A stretch of 64,000 nt of DNA from Bacillota bacterium (GTDB taxonomy: Bacteria > Bacillota > Sulfobacillia > Sulfobacillales > Sulfobacillaceae). The stretch lies in NCBI GenBank assembly GCA_026627385.1, contig JAPNUR010000003.1:1-64000 (forward strand), given 5' to 3'. The notes under the pieces are model-generated. The model saw nothing but the letters and a program-made list of their open reading frames with translations. It was not told the origin of the DNA and ran no database searches. A program made the translations under genes and the position numbers. Shown here one piece after another: positions 47,272 to 55,339 of the stretch (its first letter is position 1; the number at the start of each line of letters is the position of its first letter).

Positions 47272-48496
47272 GGCGGGGAGTCGTCTCGGGGGAGATTGTG
47301 AGGTGGTAATAGGCACGATGGCCGTGAATCCGTAAATCCAGTCCGTCGGATTCGGCGTGAGGCGACACGCGCAAAGTACCCCACTGGCGAATCGCGCCCA
47401 GGGCAAGCGCTGTCACGGCAAATCCCCAAGCAGCAATCACCAGGCTCCCGAACACCTGAACTTTGAGGAGATGGACGCCGCCTCCATAGAGTAACCCTCC
47501 CCGTAGGGCAAAAAGTCCGACGGCCATGGTGCCGAAGAGGCCGTTGACGGCATGCACGGGGACGGCACCGACAGGGTCGTCCACCTGGATGACGTCCATG
47601 CCCTTGGTCCCGAGTACCATCAAGATTCCAGCCATGCCGCCGATGGCTAGAGCTCCCCCGAGGCTGACTGACGCGCAGCCAGCGGTTATGGCCACCAGAC
47701 CGGATAGGGCGCCGTTCATGACCATCGTGGCATCAAACGTCTGCTCGGTCCATCGCGTCATGGCCAGCGCGGTTACCGCTCCGGCGGCAGCAGCCAGCAT
47801 CGTGTTAGTCACAATGGCGCCAATGAGCGGGGAGAACGCAGACAACGTGGAACCCGCATTAAAACCAAACCAGCCGAACCATAAAATAAAGGTGCCAGCA
47901 AAGGCTAACGGGAGGTTGGACGGGCGAAAGACGGCTGACGGCGTCTCGAATCGTCCTTTGCGCGGGCCTACCATCCACGCGGCTGCCAGCGCGGAAAAGC
48001 CACCAAAGGCGTGGACCACCGATGATCCGGCAAAGTCCACCATTCCCAGACGGTGAAGCCACCCATCGGGATTCCACACCCAATGTGCCGAGATGGAATA
48101 AGCCAGGATACCCACGACCACATAAATGAGGTACGCTGAAAACTGCATGCGCTCACTGACGGCCCCGGACACAATGGACACAGCTGCAACCGCAAAGGCC
48201 ATTTCAAAAAACCACAGCACCGGAGTGGGAAGGTGAGCAAAGTGGACAAACTGGCCGTGGAGGAAGAATCCGCCAAACCCGAACCAGCTGCTGCCGGTAC
48301 GGGCGTAGAGCAGGCCAAATCCTACGGTGGCAAAGACAATGGACCCGACTGTGACGTCGGCCATGACCTTCATGACAATGGAGAGGGCGTTTTTGGCTTG
48401 CACCAATCCCGCCTCTAGTAACGCGAACCCACCTTCCATAAAAAACACTAAAGAGGCGGCAAATATGACCCAGATTGTATTAATAGCTGTAACCAA
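47183..48496 (-). CDS. amt: Ammonium transporter
   Basis: About 437 residues with eleven hydrophobic helices and Amt motifs: WVIFAASLVFFMEGGFALLEAG at the N-terminus, DFAGSSVVHAFGGFSALAAA with one of the twin pore His, FNAGSTLSAF and DDPVGAVPVHAVNGLFGT with the second pore His. It conducts ammonium. I choose TTG 48496 behind AAGGAGAG; the frame reaches 48556. After the usual GLDLRIHGHRAYY end there are about 40 extra residues, encoded in the DNA that overlaps the convergent deacetylase. No GlnK gene is adjacent. Confidence 0.94.
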   Translation of the reverse strand: MVTAINTIWVIFAASLVFFMEGGFALLEAGLVQAKNALSIVMKVMADVTVGSIVFATVGFGLLYARTGSSWFGFGGFFLHGQFVHFAHLPTPVLWFFEMAFAVAAVSIVSGAVSERMQFSAYLIYVVVGILAYSISAHWVWNPDGWLHRLGMVDFAGSSVVHAFGGFSALAAAWMVGPRKGRFETPSAVFRPSNLPLAFAGTFILWFGWFGFNAGSTLSAFSPLIGAIVTNTMLAAAAGAVTALAMTRWTEQTFDATMVMNGALSGLVAITAGCASVSLGGALAIGGMAGILMVLGTKGMDVIQVDDPVGAVPVHAVNGLFGTMAVGLFALRGGLLYGGGVHLLKVQVFGSLVIAAWGFAVTALALGAIRQWGTLRVSPHAESDGLDLRIHGHRAYYHLTISPETTPRLSREQSSHLSVSPLSATGLDSGQETLPGS

Positions 48497-48539
48497 TAGG
48501 AGACTCTCCTTGCCTTCAGTGTAATGAATGTTGGATAAT

Positions 48540-48567
48540 ATTATAACAGGTGACAAAAAAATAGCAA
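48540..48567 (-). promoter_or_regulatory. Promoter of amt
   Basis: On the minus strand TTGCTA (48562-48567) and a consensus TATAAT (48540-48545) with 16-base spacing, about 43 bases before the TTG start. The DNA is AT-rich here compared with its surroundings. Confidence 0.55.
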
Positions 48568-48757
48568 ATAATTGACAGGAATGACCGTTAGATGCGGAAA
48601 AATGTCACAACGGCGGTGGCTCAGCGCGACATGTGTGCGGCATGCAGTGTGCGTGTGACCGATGATTAACCCATTCCGAAGTTGAATCATGAATCGCGCT
48701 GGACTGGAGGGCAAACGTGGAGTCGCCATATCCTATTGCTTGTGGTGCGAATTTATG

Positions 48758-48773
48758 TTATGTTCGGACATAA
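48758..48773 (+). promoter_or_regulatory. Inverted repeat upstream of APC permease
   Basis: TTATGT-TCGG-ACATAA, a palindrome with 6-base arms, 138 bases before the permease start. On the other strand it contains CCGAAC within an AT-rich frame, which resembles the PurR box of Bacillus with two mismatches. A regulator cannot be named securely. The 48568-48911 interval holds no other recognisable gene. Confidence 0.4.
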
Positions 48774-48911
48774 GTACCTATTCCCAAACGCTGTCATATT
48801 GATGACGTCTATCCCTAACACATGTCAGGAATTCTCTGCTGATTCTTTTTAACGTTGATGACTCCAACCTACGCGAAGGCGGGGGTATCCCGCACAAAAA
48901 GGAGGGGGACA

Positions 48912-50432
48912 ATGGCAGATATTCGTGAAGTGATTCGCCGCGATGAAGAACTGTTACGCAAAATGGGATATCGGCAGGAGTTAAAACGCGCGTTTAGTGG
49001 ATTTTCCAACTTTGCGGTGTCATTTACGATTATTTCGATCTTAAGTGGCTGCTTAACGTTGTACAGTTTTGGGTTGACCTCCGCGGGCACCTTGGCAGCG
49101 TCGATTGGCTGGCCTATTGTCGGGTTATTTGTGTTAACCGTGGCGCTGGGCATGGCGGAAATTGCGTCCACCTTTCCCACGGCTGGGGGGCTGTACTATT
49201 GGGCGAGCAAATTGGGCGGTCCCGGTTGGGGATGGTTTACCGCCTGGTTTAACCTATTAGGCCAGGTGGCGGTGACGGCGGGCATCGATTACGGCATGGC
49301 GATTTTTATTGACGCCCTGTTAAATGAGTTCTTTCCCGCGATTCCGGCCACCGGCCATCGTGGAGCGGTGGCAACCTTAATCATTTTCGCCATTGCCATG
49401 TTGCTGCAGGCATGCATTAATTATTTAGGGGTCAACGTCGTGGCTGCCCTCACCTCGGTTAGCGCGTGGTGGCACATGGGCGGTGTGTTGCTGATTGTCG
49501 TGTCTTTGGTGTTTTTTGCGCCGTTGCACCCTCACCCTTTACACTTTCTCTTTACCACCGGCCACAGTAGCTCAGGTTTTCCCGACTGGTACGGTTTTCT
49601 CATTGGTCTCTTGTTAGCTCAGTACACCTTTACTGGTTTTGACGCGTCAGCCCACGTCTCGGAAGAAACGGTGGGTGCCGACCGCTCGGCACCGCGCGGT
49701 ATTGTCTCGTCCGTATGGGTGTCGCTGGTCGCCGGTTACGTGTTGCTGTTAGGCCTGACCGCCTCGCTGCCGAGTCTCTCCAAAGCCATGGCCTCAACGA
49801 ACCCGGTGCTCTATATTTTAACGACGCGGCTAGGATTTTCGGTAGGCACGGCTTTGTTTATCGTGGCGGTAGTCGCCCAGTTCTTTTGTGGCACGGCGTC
49901 GATTTTGTCCAACTCGCGTATGATTTACGCATTTTCCCGCGATCGCGGGTTACCCTTGTCGCGCCTTTGGCATCAGATCAATAAAAATACCCACGTGCCG
50001 GGCAATGCGATTTGGCTGGCCATCAGCTGCGCGTTTGTGTTAGCCCTGCCGGCATTGTGGAGCACAGTGATTTACGCGGCGGTGACCTCCATTTCCACGA
50101 TTGGGCTGTTTGTGGCCTATGTCATTCCCGTCTATCTGCGCCGTCGGCACGGCAACAAATTTCAACCGGGATCCTTTAACCTGGGGCGCTGGAGCGGTTT
50201 TATCGGCTGGACGGCGGTGATCTGGGTGGTGTTTGTCTGCATTCTCTTTATGTTGCCAACAACCCGGCCCATCACAGCCGCCACCTTCAATTTTACCCCG
50301 GTGGTGTTGCTGATCGTCTTTGCGTTCTTAGTCCCGTGGTATCTCTTGAGCGTGCGCCACTGGTTTAAGGGCCCTATACGGCAGGTTGATGACGCTGCGG
50401 CGGTGGTAGGGGGGCTGTCGCCGCAGGAGTAA
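48912..50432 (+). CDS. APC-superfamily amino acid/amine permease
   Basis: A 506-residue, twelve-helix permease of the amino acid-choline (ACT/GabP-like) group: FSGFSNFAVSFTIISILSG, TFPTAGGLYYWASKLGGPGW, TGFDASAHVSEETVGADRSA PRGIV and FCGTASILSNSRMIYAFSRD. It imports an amino acid, GABA or a similar amine by ion symport; the substrate is not readable. AAGGAGGGGG precedes ATG 48912. A hairpin at 50461-50492 can end transcription. Confidence 0.9.
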   Translation: MADIREVIRRDEELLRKMGYRQELKRAFSGFSNFAVSFTIISILSGCLTLYSFGLTSAGTLAASIGWPIVGLFVLTVALGMAEIASTFPTAGGLYYWASKLGGPGWGWFTAWFNLLGQVAVTAGIDYGMAIFIDALLNEFFPAIPATGHRGAVATLIIFAIAMLLQACINYLGVNVVAALTSVSAWWHMGGVLLIVVSLVFFAPLHPHPLHFLFTTGHSSSGFPDWYGFLIGLLLAQYTFTGFDASAHVSEETVGADRSAPRGIVSSVWVSLVAGYVLLLGLTASLPSLSKAMASTNPVLYILTTRLGFSVGTALFIVAVVAQFFCGTASILSNSRMIYAFSRDRGLPLSRLWHQINKNTHVPGNAIWLAISCAFVLALPALWSTVIYAAVTSISTIGLFVAYVIPVYLRRRHGNKFQPGSFNLGRWSGFIGWTAVIWVVFVCILFMLPTTRPITAATFNFTPVVLLIVFAFLVPWYLLSVRHWFKGPIRQVDDAAAVVGGLSPQE

Positions 50433-50460
50433 AAGCCAGACCCTCGTGGGCAGCTTTTGG

Positions 50461-50492
50461 GGGTAAGGGTTTCGGGCGCGGGATCCTTACCC
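50461..50492. terminator. Hairpin between convergent genes
   Basis: GGGTAAGG (50461-50468) and CCTTACCC (50485-50492) form an 8-base stem. It lies 28 bases after the permease stop and overlaps the last codon of the minus-strand gene. It lacks a long T-run, so its strength is uncertain. Confidence 0.5.
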
Positions 50493-50801
50493 TTCAGTGT
50501 CTGACGAATCGGAAGGACGGCCATGTGCCCAATGGGGGTTTAACGCATCTACGATGGCTTGGCGAAATTCTGGGTCAGTTGTGGCCAGTTGCCGCACCAC
50601 GGCGACCAGCGTTTGTTGAAAGTAGCCAGGTCTGGCGGTGCCGGGCATCAGCCAAGATAGGAGAAAGTCGGCGACAATATCGGAAATGAGCGCCTCCCCG
50701 TCATCGGACCGAAAGAAGCGGTGAAGCCACTCCTCAATATGGGGTTCGATGAGGCGCTCGAGCATTTTTTCTATGCGGCGATCTACTCGCTCCCGAAACA
50801 T
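50487..50801 (-). CDS. Hypothetical helical protein
   Basis: A 104-residue, mostly helical, acidic protein (MFRERVDRRIEKMLERLIEP onward) with no motif I recognise. It has no signal peptide or membrane segment. The ATG at 50801 is preceded by GAAGGGGG; the frame opens at 50876 within a repeated promoter-like sequence, so I reject the longer form. It is transcribed away from the cox cluster and shares its upstream region with it. Confidence 0.6.
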   Translation of the reverse strand: MFRERVDRRIEKMLERLIEPHIEEWLHRFFRSDDGEALISDIVADFLLSWLMPGTARPGYFQQTLVAVVRQLATTDPEFRQAIVDALNPHWAHGRPSDSSDTEG

Positions 50802-50836
50802 GTGAGCCCCCTTCAATGAGTGACATGGCGTCTTCT

Positions 50837-50880
50837 TATGATACCACACGCGAACCGTATACTGAATATTCGACACAATT
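50837..50880. repeat. 44-base regulatory repeat, copy 1
   Basis: Begins TATGATACCA, then five variable bases, then a 29-base segment identical to one 308 bases downstream; the segment starts GAACCGTATACTG and includes the palindrome GAATATTC. It sits just upstream of the minus-strand gene at 50801 and of the cox cluster. Confidence 0.85.
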
Positions 50881-51144
50881 AGGCGCGCCGAAAACTAAGG
50901 GGATACGGTGTGTAGAATGGGCGACCGTTTACCGCCAAATCAACCCGCGTGTGCTCGGTGATTCACGACTCACGGGTGGGAGAAAAGACGCTGCCTGAGC
51001 GCGTTCCCGCCAGCGAGTGTACGCAGCTAGGGGGCTCGCTTCCAGCGCGAAGTGATGAAACGTTTTGCCGTTTATTCGCATGGGCCCAATCGTTCAGGAA
51101 ACCGGTAGGATATCGCTTAAAAGTGAGTGATTTCGCGCGCAAGC

Positions 51145-51188
51145 TATGCTACCATAAAAGAACCGTATACTGAATATTCGACACAATT
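51145..51188. repeat. 44-base regulatory repeat, copy 2
   Basis: Begins TATGCTACCA, five variable bases, then the same 29 bases (51160-51188) as copy 1. It ends 55 bases before the coxS start, so it probably carries the promoter or an activator/repressor site for the cox operon. The interval 50881-51144 has no recognised gene. Confidence 0.85.
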
Positions 51189-51243
51189 CATCATTTGTAG
51201 GCGCGGACTCAGCATACGGATGTTGGATGGAGGGGGAGTTTTC

Positions 51244-51768
51244 ATGGCAGAAGAACGGGTGGCCATTCAGCTCATTGTCAACGGGCGCGCCGTTCGCGGC
51301 CAGGTGGAACCGCGCATGCTGTTAGCCTACTATCTCCGGGACGAACTCGGACTGACGGGAACCCATGTGGGGTGTGATACGTCGCAGTGCGGGGCGTGCA
51401 CGGTTTTGCTCGATGGACTGGCGGTGAAATCGTGCACCGTCTTGGCCGTGCAGGCGGACGGATGTCACGTGACGACCGTTGAGGGATTGGCTGAGGATGG
51501 ACAACCTCATCCGGTTCAACAAGCGTTTCAAGAGGAGCATGGGCTGCAGTGCGGCTTTTGCACGCCGGGCGCTCTCATGTTATCGGCTTGGCTTGTGGAC
51601 CATCATCCTCAGGCGGATGAGGCCGCGATTCGCGAGGCCTTGGATGGGCTCATCTGCCGGTGCACGGGTTATGAAAATATCGTCCGGGCGATCCAGCGCG
51701 CCCAGGCACTGCGGCAAGAAACGGCCGAACCATTAGCGGGCCGGGCACAAGGAGGGGTGTCGCGATGA
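51244..51768 (+). CDS. coxS: Carbon monoxide dehydrogenase-type small (2Fe-2S) subunit
   Basis: The electron-transfer subunit of a molybdenum hydroxylase. The 174 residues carry the plant-ferredoxin-type cluster CDTSQCGACTVLLDG and the second cluster CGFCTPGALM with CRCTGYENIV. ATG 51244 has TGGAGGGGG upstream. Its stop overlaps coxL (four bases). The order S-L-M and the large-subunit motif identify the form II cox type. Confidence 0.95.
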   Translation: MAEERVAIQLIVNGRAVRGQVEPRMLLAYYLRDELGLTGTHVGCDTSQCGACTVLLDGLAVKSCTVLAVQADGCHVTTVEGLAEDGQPHPVQQAFQEEHGLQCGFCTPGALMLSAWLVDHHPQADEAAIREALDGLICRCTGYENIVRAIQRAQALRQETAEPLAGRAQGGVSR

Positions 51769-54125
51769 GTCAGGCGATATTTGGGGAGCGAGTCCAACGG
51801 AAAGAGGATGTGCGCTTAGTGCGCGGACGTGGCCAATATACCGACGACATCCAGCTGCCGGGGATGCTCTACGCCGGCATTTTGAGAAGCCCGCACGCCC
51901 ATGCGCGCATTAAGCGCATTGATACGAGCGCAGCCGAGCAGATGGACGGGGTCGTCAAAGTCTATACCGGCCGGGATTTGAAAGGACGGATTGGGAGCAT
52001 TCCCACGGCCTGGATTCCCCCCGACTCCGATCTCAAAGCGGTCGAGCATCCGGCCTTGGCGTATGACACGGTGCGTTACGTGGGCGACGGGGTGGCATTG
52101 GTGATTGTCACCGAGCGCGCGCTGGTGGAAGATGCACTGGAGGCTATTCGGGTGGAGTACGAGCCGCTGCCGAGTGTCACGGATCAAATGGCGGCCATTC
52201 AGGCGGGGGCGCCCTTGTTGCACGAGGGGGCTCCAAGCAACATCGCGCTCCACTGGAAAGTCGGGACGGACACGGAGGCAGCATTTCAAGGGGCTCCGGT
52301 GGTGGTGCGCCAAACCTTTCGCCAACAGCGACTCATCCCCAACCCGATGGAACCGCGGGCGACAGTGGCGCAGTACGATACGGTAACGGGCGAGCTGACG
52401 GTCTGGGCGACGACCCAAAATCCGCATATTCACCGTTTTCTTATGGCGAACATCTTAGGCATCCCGGAGCACAAGTTGCGCGTCGTGGCGCAAGATGTCG
52501 GAGGCGGCTTTGGTTCGAAAATTGCTTGCTATCCCGATGAGGTATTGGTCAGCTACGCAGCACGAGATTTAGGACGGCCGGTGAAATGGACGGAAAGCCG
52601 ATCGGAGCACTTCTTAGTGACGACTCACGGACGCGACCATGTGGACGAAGTCGAATTAGCCGGGACACAGGATGGGCGCATTCTCGCAATTCGCGTGCGC
52701 GCCTATGCCAATTTGGGCGCGTATCTCTCGACGGCGGGCCCCGGGGTGCCCACCATCTTATTTGGGCTCATTGTCAATGGAGCCTATGATATTCCCCAGG
52801 CCTCCAGTGAGGTATACGGCATCTTTACCAACACCACGCCCGTCGACGCCTACCGCGGGGCTGGCCGTCCCGAAGCGACCTATCTGATCGAACGCATCGT
52901 GGATCGTTACGCCCAAGAAATCGGGATGGACCCGGTGGAAGTGCGGCGGCGCAACTTGGTTAAAAAAGAGCAATTCCCCTTTACTAATCCATTTGGACTC
53001 ACCTATGACAGCGGCAATTATCATCAAGCGCTCGACCTGGCGTTGAAGACGGTGGACTATGAAGCCCTTCGGCGGGAACAGGAAGCTTTGCGGCAACAAG
53101 GGAAATACATTGGGATCGGATTGAGCACCTACGTAGAGATGTGTGGCCTAGGCCCGTCGCAAGTGGCGGGGGCGGTGGGATTCCAAGGCGGGCTCTGGGA
53201 AAGCGCCCTTGTGCGGATTCACCCCACGGGAAAAGTGACCGTCTTTACTGGGGCGTCGCCCCATGGACAAGGCGAAGAAACCACCTTCGCCCAAATCGTG
53301 GCCGAACGCTTAGGGGTGTCGGTCGAGGACATTGATGTGGTGCATGGCGACACCGATCGCATTAGCATGGGGTGGGGTACCTATGGCTCTCGAACGACTG
53401 CCGTGGGCGGTGGCGCGCTGGCACTGGCGGTCGACCGGGTGGTGGCCAAAGCAAAGCGCATTGCCGCTCACATGTTGGAGGTTCCGGAAGAGGCGGTAGA
53501 ATTTCAGAGCGGCCGGTTTTACCCTGAAGGCAATCGCGATCGCAGCGTCTCGTTACAAGAGGTCACGTTACAGGCCTACTTGGCGTGGAATTTGCCAGCG
53601 GGTGTGGAACCAGGTCTTGAAGCGAGCGCCTTTTACGATCCCACCAACTTTACTTATCCGTTCGGCACCCACGTGGCGGTGGTGTCCGTAGATGCGGACA
53701 CGGGAGAGGTGCGCCTTTTGCGCTACGTGGCCGTCGACGATTGCGGACCCGTTATTAATCCCATGATTGTGGAAGGGCAGGTGCACGGCGGCATTGCGCA
53801 AGGCGTAGGCCAGGCGCTGTATGAAGGCGCCCGGTACGATGATGATGGTCAGCTCGTGACCGGCTCCTTTTTAGATTATGCCATGCCCAGGGCCCGTTTT
53901 CTTCCGCGGCTGGAAACACTCAATACGGTGACGCCTTCTCCGCACAATCCGCTGGGGGTCAAAGGCGTGGGAGAGACGGGGACGATTGCTTCGACTCCGG
54001 CGGTGGTCAATGCGGTCATCGATGCATTAACGCCCTTTGGCATTACGGATTTGCCCATGCCATTAACGCCGCCGACTGTGTGGTCAGCCATCCATGCAGC
54101 ACGTCAGACTGGAGGTGCCTCATGA
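51765..54125 (+). CDS. coxL: Form II carbon monoxide dehydrogenase-type large subunit
   Basis: The 786-residue molybdopterin-cytosine-dinucleotide subunit of the xanthine oxidase family: N-terminal domain then MoCo-binding segments (GGFGSK in QDVGGGFGSKIA, GSPHGQGEETTFAQ-like ASPHGQGEET, and VKGVGETGTI with the catalytic Glu). The active-site loop reads AYRGAGRPEATY, the form II signature, rather than AYRCSFR of proven CO oxidisers. Form II enzymes have been linked to CO but several oxidise other substrates, so CO is not certain. It overlaps coxM by four bases. Confidence 0.95.
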   Translation: MSQAIFGERVQRKEDVRLVRGRGQYTDDIQLPGMLYAGILRSPHAHARIKRIDTSAAEQMDGVVKVYTGRDLKGRIGSIPTAWIPPDSDLKAVEHPALAYDTVRYVGDGVALVIVTERALVEDALEAIRVEYEPLPSVTDQMAAIQAGAPLLHEGAPSNIALHWKVGTDTEAAFQGAPVVVRQTFRQQRLIPNPMEPRATVAQYDTVTGELTVWATTQNPHIHRFLMANILGIPEHKLRVVAQDVGGGFGSKIACYPDEVLVSYAARDLGRPVKWTESRSEHFLVTTHGRDHVDEVELAGTQDGRILAIRVRAYANLGAYLSTAGPGVPTILFGLIVNGAYDIPQASSEVYGIFTNTTPVDAYRGAGRPEATYLIERIVDRYAQEIGMDPVEVRRRNLVKKEQFPFTNPFGLTYDSGNYHQALDLALKTVDYEALRREQEALRQQGKYIGIGLSTYVEMCGLGPSQVAGAVGFQGGLWESALVRIHPTGKVTVFTGASPHGQGEETTFAQIVAERLGVSVEDIDVVHGDTDRISMGWGTYGSRTTAVGGGALALAVDRVVAKAKRIAAHMLEVPEEAVEFQSGRFYPEGNRDRSVSLQEVTLQAYLAWNLPAGVEPGLEASAFYDPTNFTYPFGTHVAVVSVDADTGEVRLLRYVAVDDCGPVINPMIVEGQVHGGIAQGVGQALYEGARYDDDGQLVTGSFLDYAMPRARFLPRLETLNTVTPSPHNPLGVKGVGETGTIASTPAVVNAVIDALTPFGITDLPMPLTPPTVWSAIHAARQTGGAS

Positions 54126-54982
54126 TTCCCCAATCCTTTCGTTATCACCGAGCCGAAACGGTCGACGAGGCGTTAAGGCTCTTGCGGCAGGAGCCGGATG
54201 CCAAGATTCTGGCTGGGGGCCATAGCCTTTTGCCCCTCATGAAACTGAGGTTAGCGCGGCCCCGCCTGGTGATTGACATCGGCCGCATCGCCGAGTTAAG
54301 CCGCGTCGAGGTCTCGCGGGATCGGGTGGTCCTCGGCGCCATGGCTCGATATTATCAAGTGGCCAGCCACGAGGCGCTGGCGCAGGTCGCGCCCATCATG
54401 CGGGAGGCAATCGCAGTGATTGCTGACCCCCAAGTGCGGCACCGGGGCACGGTCGGCGGAAGTGCCGTGCACGCTGATCCCACGGCGGATTTGGCCGCGG
54501 TGTTCTTGGCGACCGATGCCGAGTTCGTGGTGCGAGGATCCCAGGGGGAGCGCCGCATTGCGGCCCAGGAATGGTATGTGGCGCCCATGATGGCGGCTCT
54601 GGGGGCGGATGAAATGCTGTGCCGCATTGAGTGGCCCCTGCCGCTACCGGCGCAGCAAGGTTACCTGAAATTTCCTCATCCGGCGTCCGGTTATGCGCTA
54701 GCTGGGGTTGCTGTGTTGCTGTCACGGGCAGCGGACGGGCGCGTAGACGCTGTCCATGTCGCGGTCACCGGGGCCGGAGACTTGCCGTTTCGGGCTGAGA
54801 GTGCGGAAAAGGCTTTGGCGGGGCAGTGGCTAGAGCCTCGCGTCATTGCTGCGGCTGCGGAACAGGGGGCAGCAGACGGCCAGTACCGAGACGACGGACC
54901 GTATTCGGCCGCCTACCGGCAAAACTTGGTTCGGGTGATGATTCAACGGGCGCTACTCAAGGTGAGTGAATCATCGACATAA
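54122..54982 (+). CDS. coxM: Carbon monoxide dehydrogenase-type medium (FAD) subunit
   Basis: The flavoprotein subunit, 286 residues, with FAD-binding motifs AGGHSLLPLMKLRLA near residue 32 and TVGGSAVHADPTADLA near 110. It passes electrons from the iron-sulfur subunit to the quinone pool or another acceptor. ATG 54122 overlaps the coxL stop as ATGA. Between its stop and the accessory gene coxD lies the IscB element. Confidence 0.94.
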   Translation: MIPQSFRYHRAETVDEALRLLRQEPDAKILAGGHSLLPLMKLRLARPRLVIDIGRIAELSRVEVSRDRVVLGAMARYYQVASHEALAQVAPIMREAIAVIADPQVRHRGTVGGSAVHADPTADLAAVFLATDAEFVVRGSQGERRIAAQEWYVAPMMAALGADEMLCRIEWPLPLPAQQGYLKFPHPASGYALAGVAVLLSRAADGRVDAVHVAVTGAGDLPFRAESAEKALAGQWLEPRVIAAAAEQGAADGQYRDDGPYSAAYRQNLVRVMIQRALLKVSESST

Positions 54983-54992
54983 CGAACGGGGG

Positions 54993-55022
54993 CGCCGGTC
55001 GCGAGGCCGGCGGTCCTCTTTT
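54993..55022 (+). terminator. Terminator-like hairpin after coxM
   Basis: CGCCGGTC (54993-55000), loop GCGA, GGCCGGCG (55005-55012), followed by GTCCTCTTTT. The stem has one G-T pair and the T-run is short. It may partly end the coxSLM transcript before the IscB element. Confidence 0.5.
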
Positions 55023-55034
55023 AGGGGGAGTGAC

Positions 55035-55333
55035 GGTCATAGACCCCACGCCCAAAGGCGGGGGGTTATCCGACAGGCCCATCTATGACCAGCTCGAGCG
55101 GTAGAGCCGAAGGACAAGGCCAGGACGCCGCGACGTCGCCATCAGGCCCAAGACCCACTCCGGGATGCTTCCCCAGTCCCGGACCCTGGAAGCGCTGGTT
55201 GCAGACAACCTTTGGGGTGTGGGCGAAACGGGCCAGAGCAGGTGGCCGGAGGGCGACATGGGCGAGGGGAGCGACCCAGGAAAGTCCGCTTGGGTCCGTC
55301 ACCAGCCCCGTAAGGGGTCTCGAAAGGGAGGAC
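55035..55333 (+). ncRNA. Omega-RNA (HEARO-type) scaffold of the IscB element
   Basis: The 300 bases before iscB are GC-rich and dense in potential stems: a 9-base long-range pair GGTCATAGA (55035-55043) with TCTATGACC (55082-55090) enclosing a hairpin (55044-55064); TCCGGGA/TCCCGGA (55159-55183); GGTTG/CAACC (55197-55210); GGCCA/TGGCC (55231-55247); GACCCA/TGGGTC (55273-55296); and CCCC-GTAA-GGGG (55306-55317). Known IscB loci encode such an RNA directly upstream of the gene; its guide is the sequence just 5' of the scaffold, here DNA lying at the left flank of the element. No structure calculation was made, so individual stems are by eye. The exact 5' and 3' ends are unknown. Confidence 0.8.
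55044..55064 (+). repeat. Left-end imperfect hairpin of the IscB element
   Basis: CCCC, bulged A, CGCC, loop CAAA, GGCG, GGGG. It matches the architecture of the right-end hairpin at 56623-56643 but with a different inner stem. Confidence 0.7.
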
Positions 55334-55339
55334 AAGATC

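Noticed and set aside
55085-55339. Possible 85-residue N-terminal extension of IscB
   Set aside because: It is translated RNA-coding sequence; the ribosome binding site, family alignment and hairpins all support a start at GTG 55340.
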